Shown here: positions 20,159 to 31,990 of the stretch, piece by piece
Numbering within the stretch: the stretch's first letter is position 1
Layout: each line of letters starts with the position of its first letter
Origin: Bretschneidera sinensis
Taxonomy: Eukaryota > Streptophyta > Magnoliopsida > Brassicales > Akaniaceae
Assembly: GCA_023935145.1 (NCBI GenBank)
Contig: CM043701.1
Location: forward strand, 69,545,317-69,609,316
Direction of reading: 5' to 3'
Length of the DNA: 64,000 nucleotides
The notes under the pieces: model-generated
The model's input: the letters and a program-made list of their open reading frames with translations, nothing else
Told to the model about the DNA's origin: nothing
Databases searched by the model: none
Position numbers and translations under genes: made by a program

Positions 20159-20686
20159 GTGTTTTTGTTGGTAAAACATGTTATCTCATGCATAATGGAA
20201 CATAATAGGATGACACAATTTAATACGATATTTTTATTCATATCCCAACATACATTACAAATTAATATAACATCATTGCATGACATCAATCTATCTTAAG
20301 CTTCAATTTTATAGTATTAATTATATTTTATTCCTATTTCACTCTTTGTGTGAACCAAACAAGAGAATTTTGTAAAATTAACATTTATTAATAGTCATTA
20401 CTACCAATTAACACTTTGGAAAAAGTACCGGTAATCTCAACTACAAGAGCTTGTTAACAAGAAATCAAAATACTACAAACAAAATACTAAGGCATGTTGT
20501 AAAAATTGAAGAATAAGATAGAGAAAACATATACTTATCGCAGTAGAGGCATGTGAGTTCACTGTCCTTAAGAGTAGTTTGCATTGCTCGAAGTCAATGA
20601 CTCGGTGCAACTAGTTAGTGGCGACCTTCTCTCCATGATTTAACTATCATGTCCACTATAGATGTGCACTAAAAATGCTACGCAAC
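20159..20686 (-). other. Part of LTR-like sequence L, split by element K, plus AT-rich flank
   Basis: With K removed (TSD GCAAC) this joins 26760-27165. Read on the minus strand it contains TTAGTGCACATCTATAGTGGACATG and ends at a possible terminus TTTTTCCA (20417) that mirrors the TGGAAATA start at 27165. From 20159 to 20416 I see only AT-rich DNA without coding content. Confidence 0.5.
20682..20686 (+). other. Target site duplication of K, left copy
   Basis: GCAAC, identical to 26755-26759. Confidence 0.9.
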
Positions 20687-21548
20687 TGTTGGAGTTTGTC
20701 TAAGATTTAAACAGAAAAAAGAAGGAAGAAAAATCAGCATGTTCAGTAAGGGGTGCACACATGGCCCAGCCTTGTCCAGGCCATAGTGCCCAGTAAGGAT
20801 GAGTGTTGGAGGAAGGTGCAAGCCACGGTGCTACCTTCCCCAGGCTGCGGTGCCCAGAGGCGCAGCTAGTGTGCCCAGCTCCAGGCCGCAGCGCCCCCTG
20901 TTCTAGGCCACAGCGCTAGGCACACTGATGCGCACATATTTCAGCCATTAGTTGAGTTCGTGAGACATGCTCAAAATGCATAGGATCACTAAGGATTGAT
21001 GAAGGGCCCTGGTTAATTGGTCATCAAGATCTAAGGGTGGAGATTAACCCTCAAGATTGAATAAGAAGTTAGTGCACTATATAAAGGGCCACCTAGCTTC
21101 AATCCCTAACAATTAGAGACACAATTTTGAAGACAAGTGATCATCATACAAGAGAGTTAAAGTACAAGTATGAGAATGAAAAGACACAAAACACAGAGAG
21201 GCACTAGAATAGATCTCAAAAGAAAGGCTGGTTGTAAAGAGAAAAGTAGTATAGATTGTGGGTAGAGTGCTTTTGTAATAGTTCTATCACTTTCTTTCTT
21301 CTCTTCTTGGTTCTTCAAGAACTTGGGTTTTTTGGAGAGGGTTGCTATATTTTGTAAAGAACTCCATTGATAAGAGAGAGCTCGGAAGAGCTCATTGGGA
21401 CGTAGGCACATTGTCGAACCTCGATAACAAATCACTTGTGTTCTTTTCTTTCTTGCTTTCGTTTGTTGTTTCATTTCATTACATGTCATTCTAGATTTGG
21501 GTGTTTGGGAATCATCATTTGGGCATTCTTATGAGGTGACTTCCAACA
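20687..21548 (+). repeat. 5' LTR of element K
   Basis: Starts TGTTGGAGTTTG and ends GACTTCCAACA (termini TGTTGGA / TCCAACA). TATATAAA at 21078-21085. A GC-rich block at about 20755-20935 with repeated CCAGGC..CGGTGCCCAG and GCAGCGC phrases stands out from the AT-rich surroundings. Compared with the 3' LTR it lost CG dinucleotides in this block. Confidence 0.93.
21078..21085 (+). promoter_or_regulatory. TATA box of the K 5' LTR
   Basis: TATATAAA, conserved at 26277-26284 in the 3' LTR, about 145 bp downstream of the GC-rich repeat block. Confidence 0.65.
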
Positions 21549-21549
21549 G

Positions 21550-21561
21550 TGGTATCAGAGT
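21550..21561 (+). promoter_or_regulatory. PBS of element K (initiator tRNA-Met)
   Basis: TGGTATCAGAGT begins two bases after the LTR; 11 of 12 bases match the standard tRNAiMet primer site. Confidence 0.92.
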
Positions 21562-21793
21562 TTGCATAGCTGGGTATCAGAGCAAGAACAGAAGGTATCG
21601 GAGCAAGACTCCAAGAATCAAAGAACAAACTTCTTGGGTGATTCAAGAACGGAGTAAAGATCAAGATCAGACCATGTTCTTGAGATTGATTCAAGAACGG
21701 TGTTGAGATCAATCTTCGATCGTGTTCTTCAGATTTAGAAGAAGTTGGAAAGCATTTATGGGTGCTGCATATATCTGGGATCATCTTCGCAAG

Positions 21794-22670
21794 ATGGGTT
21801 CAAATTTTGTTGTTGAGAAGTTTGATGGAAAGGGAGATTTTTCCCTGTGGAAGCGGAAGATCAAGGCTGTTCTTATGCAACAGAAGGTGAACTTGGATAT
21901 TAGAGAAGACAATACTTTTCTAGCAAGTATCATGGAGGACCAGTAGATTGAGATAAAGAAGATGGCGTACAACACCATCTTCCTACACATATCAGATAGT
22001 GTCATAAGGGAGTGCGGAGACTCGAAAGATCCTACTGTCATATGGAAGAAACTAGATGGGTTGTTTTTTTACCAAAACTCTCCCTAACAAGATTTATCTT
22101 CTTAAAAGAATCTTTGCTTTTAAAATGGATCCTAATAAAGAGTTGTAAGATAATCTTGATGTCTTTAATAAGCTAGTTCAAGATTTGGCTACTTGTAGTA
22201 TTAAATTCCCAGATAAACAATTGGCTGTTATGTTATTAAATTCTCTTCCTAATTGTTTTGATAGTTTAATTAATGCAATTGAATATGGAAAAGATACACT
22301 AACCAAAGAAATTGTGGTCAATGCTATAAAGGCTCATGATTTCAAAGCCAAGAGTAGGGAGGCATCAAGTGGAGAAGAGCTATTCGTAAAAAGAAGGCCA
22401 GCAAATCGGAATGGCAATAGCATTCATGGCAACTACCAGGAGAAATCAAGAGGTAGAGGGCAGAGCCATGGAAGAGCACATTCCAAACCAAGATTTGGAG
22501 GAAAAAGGTGCTTCTACTGCAATAAGAAGGGTCACTTTAAGAAAGATGGCAAGAAGAGGTTATGGGATGAGAGAGGGAAAAGTCATACCAATAATGGAGA
22601 GGCTTCGGTTGCCAAAGGAGAACAACAAGATGATGTTCTTGTTGTGTGCTCAAATGTGAGCAGGAGGCAA
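21794..22670 (+). pseudogene. Gag of element K
   Basis: Starts MGSNFVVEKFDGKGDFSLW and continues with VLMQQKVNLDI. A TAG (about 21943) interrupts it and a one-base expansion of a T run near 22065 shifts the frame. The second half has LLNSLPNCFDSLINAIEYG, an Arg/Gly/His-rich stretch and the zinc knuckle CFYCNKKGHFKKDG, where the last Cys of CCHC is Gly. The earlier ATG at 21758 is in frame but lacks similarity to gag starts, so 21794 is preferred. Confidence 0.85.
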
Positions 22671-23966
22671 GGCAGCGAGAAATGGATTCTAGATTCTGGG
22701 TGCACTTATCACATGTGCTCTCACAAGGAATAGTTCAAGAATTTCTAGGAGATCAATGATGGAAGGGTCTTCTTAGGGAATGACAATTCTTGCCAAGTGA
22801 AGGGGATAGGAGACATCCAGTTGAGGATGTTTGATGGAGTCACAAGGCTGCTGCGAAATGTGAGGTATCTTTCAGATTTGAAGAGGAATTTGATCTCATT
22901 AGGGCAGTTGGATTCCATGGGCTACACATGCAAAGTAGAGTAAGAAAAGATCAAGGTGGCCAAGGGATCTTTGGTAGTGATCAAAGCAGCAATAAAGGAT
23001 GGACTCTATGAGATGATCGGAGAGATAGAAATCAATGATCAAGCAGCAAGCTTGATGGCTGAGATGGATAGGGTAGCCCTTTGGCACACTCGCTTGGGAC
23101 ATATGAGCGAAAAGGGCTTGCAAGTTCTTAGAAAGGATGGCCTACTTGGTGGAGACAAAGTAGAGAAACTTGATTTCTGTGAGTGTTGCGTTCTTGGAAA
23201 GCAACACCGGGTCAGCTTCAACACCGGAGTGCACAAGTCTAAGGGGATTCTTGACTACATTCATTCGGACCTTTGGGGACCAGTAAGAACACCAACACAG
23301 GGAGGTAACTTTTACTTTCTGTCTTTAATTAATGATTATTCAAGAAATGTTCGGGTTTATTTGCTTAAAAATAAATCAGATACTTTGAATAAATTTGTGG
23401 TGTGGAAAAAGTTGCTGGAGACTCAAACAAGTAGGGTAGTTAAGGCTTTACAAATCAATAATGGCTTAGAATTTTGTAATAAGGATTTTGATAAATTCTG
23501 TGAGTTAAATGGCATTCTAAGGCATGGAACGGTTGTAAAAATACCTCAGCAAAATGGAGTTGCTGAGAGGATGAATAGAACCCTTTATGGAAAAGGTTAG
23601 GTGCATGTTAATTGGGTCCGATTTACTAAAATATTTTTGGGGAGAAGCTGTGTCTACAGCTGCATACTTGGTTAATAGATCACCCTCTAGGGCTTTAGAC
23701 CTTAAGACTCCCATGGAGATGTGGAGCGGAAAACCCCTTGAGTTGAGCAACCTTAGGTGTGCTGCATATGTATATAAAAAGGATGATAAACTTAACCCAA
23801 GGTCTAGAAAATGTGTGTTTCTAGTGTATGGTGATGGGGTTAAGGGGTATAGGTTGTGGTCCTTAGAATCAAAAGGAATGAAACTCATAATAAGTAGGGA
23901 TGTTATTTTTAATGAATTGTTATTTCCCTACTTAGAGAAAACTAACCCTGCAGGGGCTAGTGAGTA
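22671..23966 (+). pseudogene. Protease and integrase of element K
   Basis: Protease: WILDSGCTYHMCSH with intact catalytic Asp, then stops at 22731, about 22745 and about 22941. GAG-pre-integrase: LWHTRLGHMSEKGLQVL and CECCVLGKQHRVSF. Integrase core: IHSDLWGP, NDYSRNVRVY, NNGLEFCN (usual SDNG is NNG, so the second catalytic Asp is replaced by Asn) and ERMNRTL. A single inserted T near 23591 shifts the frame into MEKVRCMLIGSDL, AAYLVNRSPSRAL and LNPRSRKCVFLVYGDG. It ends at the TAA at 23965. Confidence 0.88.
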
Positions 23967-25792
23967 AACCAGTCCGAAATTTGTGGAGCATCGCATCAAG
24001 AAGAATTCAGTTCAAAGAGAGCAAGGAAAGCAAGAGGGTTCGGACCAGGTAGAGCCCATTGATGGAGGCCAAGCTCAAGAAACCTAAGAGGAGGCTGAAC
24101 TGAAAGGAGTTGATGCAGCAAGTGAGAATGATTACCAGCTCACAAGGGACCAGAAAAAGAGGGTGGTTAGACCACCTTTGAGATATGGTTTATGGATGCT
24201 AATGTAGCAGCTCCTTGGACAAAAGAAGGGATGGTTAAACCAGAAACTTACATGGATCCCATGGAGTGTAAGGATTCGTCAAAGTGGAAGCTAGCTATGG
24301 AGGAAGAAATGGATTCTTTGAGGAAGAAAAACTCTTGGGTATTGGTGCCCAAACTAGAAAAACAGAGAGTTGTGGATTATAGATGGATCTACAAGATCAA
24401 AGAAGGGAACATTCCAGGGGACGAAGTCCGGTGTAAAGCTAGGCTGGTGGCAAAGGGTTTCACACAAAAGGAAGGCATAGACTTCACCGAAATCTTTTCA
24501 CCAATTATGAAATACAAGACAATCAGGATAGTGTTAGCATTAGTGGTCCAATTCAATTGGGAAATCGAGCAAATGGATGTGAAGACAATATTCTTACATA
24601 GAGAGCTTGATGAGACCATCTACATGAGGCAACCCGAAGGCTATGAGGAAGGAAGGCAGGGAGAGTTGGTGTGCAAATTAAAGAAATCTCTCTATGGCTT
24701 GAAGCAATCACCTCGGCAATGGAATAAGAATTTTGATTTTTTTATAACCAGCCTGGGTTTCATAAGGAGCTACTATGATTCGTGCTTGTATTACAAGGGG
24801 CACAAGGTGGAGGAAGTGGTGATCATTTTGATCTATGTTGATGACATGTTGCTGGTTGGGAGCAACATGGAGAGGATAAGAAATTGAAGCCTCAACTCAG
24901 TAAGGAGTTTGAGATGAAGGATCTTGGCCATGCACAGAAGATCCTTGGGATGTTTATCATCCGGGAAAGAGAGGGAAAAAGATTGAAGATCTCTTAAACT
25001 TCCTACATAGAGAAGATGATATCTAAGTTCTCAATGGAAGATAGCAAACCAGTGAAGGTTCCCCTTGTTGGTCATTTCAAGTTCTCCAGCGATCAATGTC
25101 CAAGATAGAATGAGGAGAAGAAGGAAATGGAAAAGGTCCCCTACTCTAGTGCGGTTGGTTCTGTAATGTTCACCATAGTAAGCACTAGACTGACATTGCT
25201 CATGCAATGAGTGTTCTCAATAGGTTTATGAGTAATCCTGGAAAGGAGCATTGGCTTAGGATGAAGTGGTTGCTGACGTACTTGAAGGGAAGCCCAGAAG
25301 TGGGGCTGATTTATGAGAAGAGGGGTAAGTCCATCTGTCTTGAGGGTTATGCGGATTCGGACTATCGGGATAAAAATAGATCGATTACTTCCTACTTCTT
25401 CAACTTAAACGGATGTTGTGTAAGTTGGAAGGCTCAGTTGCAGCCTTTGGTAGCACTTTCAACAACCGAAGCTGAGTACATAGCGGTTACAAAAGCCATT
25501 AAGGAGGCTATGTGGTGCAAAGGGTTGCTAGAAGAGTTGAAGGTACTAGAGGAGCAGATTATGGTGTATTCAGATAGCCAAAGTGCATTGCATTTACGCA
25601 AGAATCCGATGTTCCATGAGAGGACAAAGCACATGGATTTTCGGTACCATTTCATTTAGAAAAATGTTACGAAATGATGCATCCATGTGGACAAGGTAGC
25701 CACAGAAGAAAACCCTGCGGATTTAGGTACTAAAGTTCTACCTCTAAGCAAGTTCAATCATTGCCTTGGACTTCTTAGGATTGGAGTCGGTT
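23967..25792 (+). pseudogene. Reverse transcriptase and RNase H of element K
   Basis: After a linker (QLTRDQKKRVVRPPLRYG) a one-base insertion shifts into RT: MEEEMDSLRKKNSWVLVP, ARLVAKGFTQKEGIDF, QMDVKTIFLH, SLYGLKQSPRQWNKNFD and intact YVDD (24834-24845). The frame breaks at 24887, and the connection piece DLGHAQKILGMFI and YSSAVGSVMF is spread over other frames. RNase H begins in MSVLNRFMSNPGKEHW with GYADSDYRDKNRS, ALSTTEAEYIA, YSDSQSALHLRKN and FRYHFI, and ends near 25792 after a TAG at 25657. Confidence 0.92.
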
Positions 25793-25861
25793 GATATGAT
25801 GACTCAAGATGAGTTTGGATACTGAGTTCTCTGCACAATGGGTTCGGTTTAAATGTTTAGA

Positions 25862-25874
25862 CAAAGGTAGAGAT
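25862..25874 (+). promoter_or_regulatory. Polypurine tract of element K
   Basis: CAAAGGTAGAGAT directly precedes the 3' LTR start TGTTGGAG. Confidence 0.8.
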
Positions 25875-26754
25875 TGTTGGAGTTTGTCTAAGATTTAAAC
25901 AAAAAAAGAAAGGAAGAAAAATCAGCATGTTCAGCAAGGGGTGCACACCAGTGTGCGCCATGGCCCAGCCTCATCCAGGCCGCGGCACCTAGCAAGGAGG
26001 AGTGCCGGAGGAAAGAGCAAGCCGCGACGCTGTCTTCCCCAGGCCGTGGTGCCTAGAGGGGCAGCCAGTGTGCCCAGCTCCAGCCCGCAGCGCGCCCTGT
26101 CCTAGGCCGCAGCGCTAGGCACACTAATGCACACATATTTTAACCTTTAGTTGAGTTCGTGAGACATGCTCAAAATGCATAGGATCACTAAGGATTGATG
26201 GAGGGCCATGGTTAATTGGTCATCAAGATCTAAGGGTGGAGATTAGCCCTCAAGATTGAACAAGAAGTAAGTGCACTATATAAAGGGTCACCTAGCTTCA
26301 ATCCTGAACAACTAGAGACACAATTGTGAATACAAGTGATCATCATACAAGAGAGTTAAAGTGCAAGTGTGAGAGTGCAAAGACATAAAACACAGAGAGG
26401 CACTAGAATAGATCTCAAAAGAAAGGCTGGTTGTAAGGAGAGAATTAGTATAGATTGTGGGTAGAGTGTTTTTTTAATAGTTCTATCACTTTCTTTCTTC
26501 TCTTATTGGTTCTTTAAGAACTTGGGTTTCTTGGAGAGGGTTGCTGTATTTTGTAAAGAACTCCATTGATAAGATAGTGCATAGAGCTCAGAGGAGCTCA
26601 CGGGGACGTAGGTATATTGCCGAATCTCGATAACAAATTGCTTGTGCTCTTTTCTTTCTTGCTTTCGTTTGCTGTTTCATTTCATTACAAGTCATTCTAG
26701 ACTTAGGTGTTTGGGAATCATCACCTGGGCATTCTTGTGAGGTGATTTCCAACA
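25875..26754 (+). repeat. 3' LTR of element K
   Basis: Aligns throughout with 20687-21548. It is 18 bp longer, partly from CCAGTGTGCG-type sequence in the GC-rich block and a small insertion after the TATA region. Followed by the target duplication GCAAC. Confidence 0.93.
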
Positions 26755-26759
26755 GCAAC
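26755..26759 (+). other. Target site duplication of K, right copy
   Basis: GCAAC, identical to 20682-20686. Confidence 0.9.
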
Positions 26760-27165
26760 TAATTGAAAGCTTGACCCACTCCTTCGGATGTATAAAAAAA
26801 TAATTTATATAAATGTGAGTTGTTTGGTATGGAGAAAGTAATTAGTATTGTGAGAATCGTTCTGAATTTTTATACATTTTTGTGTTTTAAGAAGTGATGA
26901 GAGGTAGTCTATTTATAAGAGAGGTGAGGGAACAAGCATTTATTATATGGCTATAGAAATGCAACAGCTAAATAAATATTCATCAATTAAGAAAATATAA
27001 CTAACATATTTAGTGTAATAAATATGATTGTAGACTACTAAAGTAGGTTATGATTGCAAGCTTATGTTACAATTGTAAACATGTATAGTTGTAGGCATAT
27101 ACAACTGTAGGCATAACTCATTGTTTGAAAATGGTCTTTGGTTTTGAAATATCATTATATTTCCA
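26760..27165 (-). repeat. LTR-like sequence L, minus-strand copy
   Basis: The reverse complement starts TGGAAATATAATGATATTTC at 27165 and aligns with the + strand from 63672, which starts TGGAAATACAATGATATTTC. The two copies stop resembling each other exactly at this TG, as expected for an LTR start. TATAAATAG lies at 26917-26909 (minus), preceded by short tandem repeats of the TATAGTTGTA type. No adjoining pol was recognised. Confidence 0.65.
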
Positions 27166-27839
27166 AAAATCCCACACTATTTAAAAACTCAAAGATAGAT
27201 TTTCTTAAGGATTTCAAAAAGAATTTTTCTGAAGGAATTATCTAAAGAAGAATGAGCATGCAATGCATCTACAGTGGTGCATTTGGGGTTATGAACCATA
27301 TCTAAGATACATGAGTAATGATCTACAAGAGATTGTTGAAATAAAAAATTTCAATGAACCAAGAATCCTCAATGTAATCAGTCAACTCATAACCCACATT
27401 ACACCCTCAAGGTTTGAGAATTTCAAATTCGAAGTGGCACAAATAGGTTGTGCGCCATACTTGGAAATTCATAAGTGCTCAAGTGAATTGCCTAATTCTC
27501 ATATGAAGCGGCCTAATTTCTACATCCATATAGGTGGATCCATCAAGTGTGTACTGCAGTTAAAAAAGGACTATGGTATCCATTAAGAGTTATTACTCAT
27601 CCTCACAACCACAGTTAGCACTATCACACCATAGGAAGGGACTCAAAAATATTAAATATCTGATAGTGCACACATGATCAACCTAGTGACTGTTGTTACC
27701 CCTATGAACCTACTTCTTCTTATCTCTATTCACATAGGTGGGGTTTCTGTCACCTTTTTTCTTTTTATAGGCATAAGTCACATTCCTCTCAATATTTCAC
27801 TCACTAACTTCCTGGTTAGTGGTTTTGTCAAAGGATAGG
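27166..27839. other. Unassigned DNA between L and element G
   Basis: The only notable frame is 27263-27586 (+, 107 codons: MHLQWCIWGYEPYLRYM...). It contains no domain I recognise, has no conserved neighbour and may be chance or a decayed host exon. The rest is AT-rich without repeats shared with other parts of the window. Confidence 0.45.
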
Positions 27840-29222
27840 TGATTAGGGCATGAAAATGCACTTCAGATGGAGTTAATTATATGCATTTGTTGAGATTATT
27901 TTTTATTATTCATTGAATTTCTTGACAAGTGTGGTCCTTTGGAGAATTTTGTGTTTTAGTATGTTTTGCAAATTAAAAAAAAAAAGCCTTAAACAAAAAA
28001 ATTTATAAAATATGTTCGAAAGAATCGACAACATCCGGACCAGTTCAGAGTAGTCCAAGGCAAGCCTACGCATGTATTCGACATAAGAAAAGCCATAGAC
28101 TTGGATAGAACAGAACCACAGCTTGGGCAGAACATAAGCACGTCTTGGATAGTAGGGAACACGGGGCCTGAACTGGACAGAACTGCAGACTGGACAACAG
28201 GGAACACGGGCCTGGATAAAACGGAACCGCAACCTGGAAAGAGGGAAACCATGGCCTGGACAGCAAGGAACATGGCTTGAACAGAAGAGAGCTATAGCCT
28301 GGACAGAATGGGACCGGGCCTGGACAGAAAGAGGTTGCGGCCCGAGCTCCCAAACAGAAACCTTAGTGCGATTTTTCTGTCTACAAAGCCATCTCCATAC
28401 AAATATATATAGGACTTTAGACTCAGAAAAGTGAGGGGTTGAAGAGATACATATTGAATTTTTCGGGGGGCTTTGGTGATCATGTATTGTCAGCTAGGCT
28501 AAGTTCCAATCAAGGCGAAGAGATGAACTCCTAAACATAGTGGGTTTGGCTTGTATTTAATTCAGTTATTTGTGTTTTTAACATTGAATAATTGTTTTGA
28601 GATGTTTCCTTTATTTAATATTGAAGTTGATGTTTTTGTATGACAGACAATTGTATTTTCTTCTTCCATTGATTTTATTTAACTCCGGTGATTGTTGTTC
28701 TTTTTCTACATATAAGTTCAGTCATGCTTCTTTTATGTGTGGAATTTATGTGCAATTGATTTCAGTATATTAATTATATATGATTGTCCTTTACTGCGTT
28801 ATTATCTCCGAATATATCATCGATTTCGGATATCATATATGATCGACTGTTGCATTACTTTTAAAGACAAGAAGGGGATTTCTCATAATAATTTATAAAA
28901 AAATATTTTGGTGCTTTCACTATTATTTTCCGGTTAGGCATTTGGGATGTGAAATGTGTAGTTGAGTTATAATTATTGAATTGATACAAGCTGAAGATGT
29001 GAAATCTAGAAGGGATTCTTGGACCCTTGTGTTTCTCATTATTGATTTTTTTTCACTTAATTCAATTGCTTCATTTAATTCTCAACATTTTCTTAATATT
29101 GATTTTTATTTTTATTTCCATTATTTTTTGCGTGAGACTTTGACTGTAGAATGTTCTTTTCGCAGGATCGACACCCCATTCTATACTGTTGCTATCGCAT
29201 AGTACTGCTTGGGCGTAATTCA
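27840..29222 (+). repeat. 5' LTR of element G
   Basis: Starts TGATTAGGGCATGAAAATGC, similar to the D/E LTR start, and ends GGGCGTAATTCA before AATTT and the PBS. Length 1383 bp, similar to D (1420). A TATA-like TATATATA lies at 28404-28411, downstream of a block of short GC-rich repeats. Confidence 0.8.
28090..28345 (+). repeat. Degenerate 20-25 bp tandem repeats in LTR G
   Basis: The phrase GCCTGGACAGAA / GGAACACGG recurs about ten times with variation, for example near 28165, 28206, 28254, 28296 and 28318. The block is GC-rich and sits just upstream of the TATA-like box. Open frames on the minus strand here are products of the repeat, not genes. Confidence 0.75.
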
Positions 29223-29227
29223 AATTT

Positions 29228-29244
29228 TGGCGCCATTGCCAAGG
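29228..29244 (+). promoter_or_regulatory. PBS of element G (tRNA-Asp type)
   Basis: TGGCGCCATTGCCAAGG, close to TGGCGCCGTTGCCGGGG, five bases after the LTR. Confidence 0.85.
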
Positions 29245-29404
29245 AGAGCGTCAGTCTACAAAGAGGTTTTCAGGTACTATCTTTCCGAACTCTTTCTTTT
29301 AAATCTAACTTTAGTTTATTTTTTAGTTTTCTTTATTCAAGAAAAAACAAAAAAAAAATGAGTGTTGGTGGTATATACGTTGGGTTAGAGAAGAACACGG
29401 ATGA

Positions 29405-31985
29405 TTGGTTAGAATCCTTCAGTTAGAATACCCACCGAATTACATTAGGAGTGAAACGGGTTCAATCACAAGCTCTGACACTATAAGCAATCACAAAGAT
29501 GACCTGATTAGGACCCTAAATGACTACCTTTATCCCACATGCACATCTACACCATCATGCATCATGTTTCTGCCAAACACATCACATACAGATTTTAAGC
29601 TAGGCATGATAGCATTGATACTCACCTTCCACGATTTAGAAAGTGAAAACCCTTATGTTCACATTAAGGATAGCGAGACATTATATCAGGCATAGGAGAG
29701 GTATAAGGATTTGTTAAATATGTGTCCACACCATGGGTACGAGAGTTAGCACATAGTTAGTCATTTTTACGAGAGACTTACGAGTAGAGAGCGTCAATTC
29801 ATAGAGATGATGTGTAACGAGGACTTTATGCAAAAGGACTCCAATGAGGCAATTGATAATTTGAATAACTTGGTTGAGAAGGCTCACACCTAGACAAGGC
29901 CCAATGCTATTGAAAGCACAAATAGAGCAAGACCGGCTAGGATCTACCAACTTAGGGAAGAAGATAGCAAACCAAATTAGAGTGAGAAACTCGAGAGTTA
30001 GAGGCACTTAAGACCCAAGATGGTAGACTCACACATACTGTTGCAAGAGTCGAGTCACAAGGTGCTTGTTTCATCTATGGGGGAGTGGAACACTTAGCTC
30101 AGGATTGCCCGACTTTTGCATAGATGAGAAGGGTTTTTGATGAATAATGTAACGCCTTAGGGATTTACAGGAAGCCTCATAATCCTTTCTCCAATACACA
30201 TAATCCTGGTTGGATTAACCACCCGAACCTTAGTTGGAGGCCCAACTCAAACCAACCCACACACGCACATGCACACCCACCTGTGTCATACCCTGCAACC
30301 TCATAGAATGCGTAACCTAATAGAATCCCTTTAGAGATAAAATTAAACACATTTATGGACTCACAAGGTAAAATTATTCAGATATTGGAAACTACTGTGA
30401 CACAGGTGACAGAAGAGAATAAGGAAATTAAAATTCAAATAACTAAGCTAACAAGTTCTCTCGCAGTGCAAGATGGAGGAAAATTCCTATCTCAGCCCCA
30501 ATCAAATCCAAGGGGGTAACATATGGCACAAACCCCTACTTCAGATTCACAAAACATCACAGAGGTCAATGCCCTAACTACTCGGAGTGGTAAGATATTA
30601 GATGGACCAAGTCAGACGACGACTATGAGCACCTCTCTAAGTACCCAGGAGAACGAGCCAAATGAAATTTTTTTGGTTCAAGTCCCTTTTCCCCATGCAC
30701 TCAGACCAAAAGGGAAAAATCCAAAAATACAAGGTGAGATCCTAAAACATTTGAAACAAGTTAAGATTAACTTGCCTTTGCTTCAAGTGATTAAACAGGT
30801 ACCAACCTATGCAAAGGCGATCAAGGATCTATGTACCATAAAAAGAAGCATCAATTCAATAAGACTGCTTTCTTGACTGAGCAAGTGAGTGCGGTGATTG
30901 AGCAAAAGACACAGTCTAAATATAAAGACCCAGGGTGTCCTACGATCACCTGTTAAATTAGGACTTATAAGATCGGCCAAGCATTGCTGGATTTAGGAGC
31001 CAGTGTGAACCTAATGCCTTACACTGTCTACTTGTAATTGGGTCTCGGAAAGATCAAACCCACATTTGTGGTACTACAGTTAGCTGACCGGTCGATTAAG
31101 TAACCAAGGGGGATAATTGAAGATGTACTGATACAGATAGATAAATTCTACTATCTTGTTGATTTTCTCATTTTGGATATTCATTTTATGGTTGATATGG
31201 AGTCTAAAGTTCCAATCATTTTAGGAAAACCTTTTCCTGGCCACTTCTAGCGCTCTTATTAATTGTAGGAATGGTCTAATGAAGCTGTCTTTTGGGAACA
31301 TGACTCTCGAGGTCAACATTTTCAATATCAAAAGATAACCACATGATGATGATGATTACTATCATACTTCTATGATAGACACACTGGTCCCAGAGGAGGC
31401 TCATTTGAGCAAAATTTCAGAATCTTTAGAGTATCCCTTTTATATTTTCTGATTCTGAAAGTTCACTTTATCCTGATGATGTTTTTGATGTTTCTACTGT
31501 TTCAAGGTCAAAGGATAAAGGGAAACAAAAATGGCAACCAAGCTTTGAGGAGTTACCAAGAGATAAAGAGATACTGAAGCCATATGTTGAGGAGACCCCA
31601 AAGGTCGACTTAGCAATGCTACCTGAGGGACTTAAACATGCATTCTTGGGACCAGGTGATACTTTTCCTGTCATTATTTATTTTGTACTTAGTTATTCAC
31701 AAGAAAAGAAATTGATTGACATGTTAACTGAGCACAAAGTTGCATTAGGATGGACAATTGCTGACATTAAAGGTATTAACCTCTTGATATGTTCTCACAA
31801 GATCCATTTAGAGGAATGAACTAACCCCTGTAGAGACCTCCTAGAGATGACTTAACCCTACAATGAAAGAATTCGTGAAAAATAAAGTTTTAAAGTTGTT
31901 AGATGCGGGCATTATTTACCCCATCCCTAATAGTAAGTGGGTTAGCCTGACTCAGGTAGTACCTAAAAAGTCTAAGGTAACTGTA
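29405..31985 (+). pseudogene. Gag, protease and RT start of element G
   Basis: Gag has TSTPSCIMF and ENPYVHIKD, then a deletion of roughly 260 bp relative to E joins directly to SETLYQA (29670-29695), MCPHHGYES and ERQFIEMM. The zinc knuckle reads CFIYGGVEHLAQDC: the second Cys is Tyr. After stops, VNALTTRSGK, VKINLPLLQVIKQVPTYAK and an aspartic protease with DLGAS (about 30987) follow, then LILGKPF-like text with a shift, KLSFGNMTLEVNIF, and the linker LPEGLKHAFLGPGDTFPVII. RT starts with HKVALGWTIADIKGI and LLDAGIIYPIPNSKWVS-like text and is cut by H at 31990. Confidence 0.88.
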
Positions 31986-31990
31986 GTAAC
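31986..31990 (+). other. Target site duplication of H, left copy
   Basis: GTAAC, identical to 44999-45003. Confidence 0.95.

Larger units (their letters stand above)
20687..26754 (+). mobile_element. Element K: complete Tork/Tnt1-like Ty1/copia element
   Basis: LTR, tRNAiMet PBS, gag, protease, integrase, RT, RNase H, PPT and LTR lie in order and are flanked by GCAAC on both sides. The gag start (VEKFDGKGDFSLWKRKIKA) and compact size point to the Tork (Tnt1-like) lineage. Several single-base shifts and stops break the polyprotein. The intact target duplication and structure make it one of the younger insertions. It lies inside LTR-like sequence L. Confidence 0.93.
27840..31990 (+). mobile_element. 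Element G, left part: Athila/Tat-type gypsy element
   Basis: LTR, tRNA-Asp PBS, gag, protease and the beginning of RT. The element is interrupted after KVTVVT by element H and resumes at 45004 with NKEGMPIPTK. The insertion duplicated GTAAC. Integrase and 3' LTR are missing: after RNase H (about 46080) copia fragment C begins. Many stops and shifts show that it is the oldest member of the G/H/I nest. Confidence 0.87.

Noticed and set aside
21550..21561. tRNA-Met-like sequence
   Set aside because: Only the 12-base primer complement is present; no tRNA cloverleaf. It is the PBS of K. The same applies to the other PBS sites.
27263..27586. 107-codon plus-strand frame as a host gene
   Set aside because: No domain recognised, no supporting neighbours or signals; left as unassigned rather than called a gene.
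27906..28483. Overlapping minus-strand open frames of 63-108 codons rich in Cys, Pro and Ser
   Set aside because: They cover the tandem repeats in the G LTR; open frames arise from the repeat period and have no start context or similarity.
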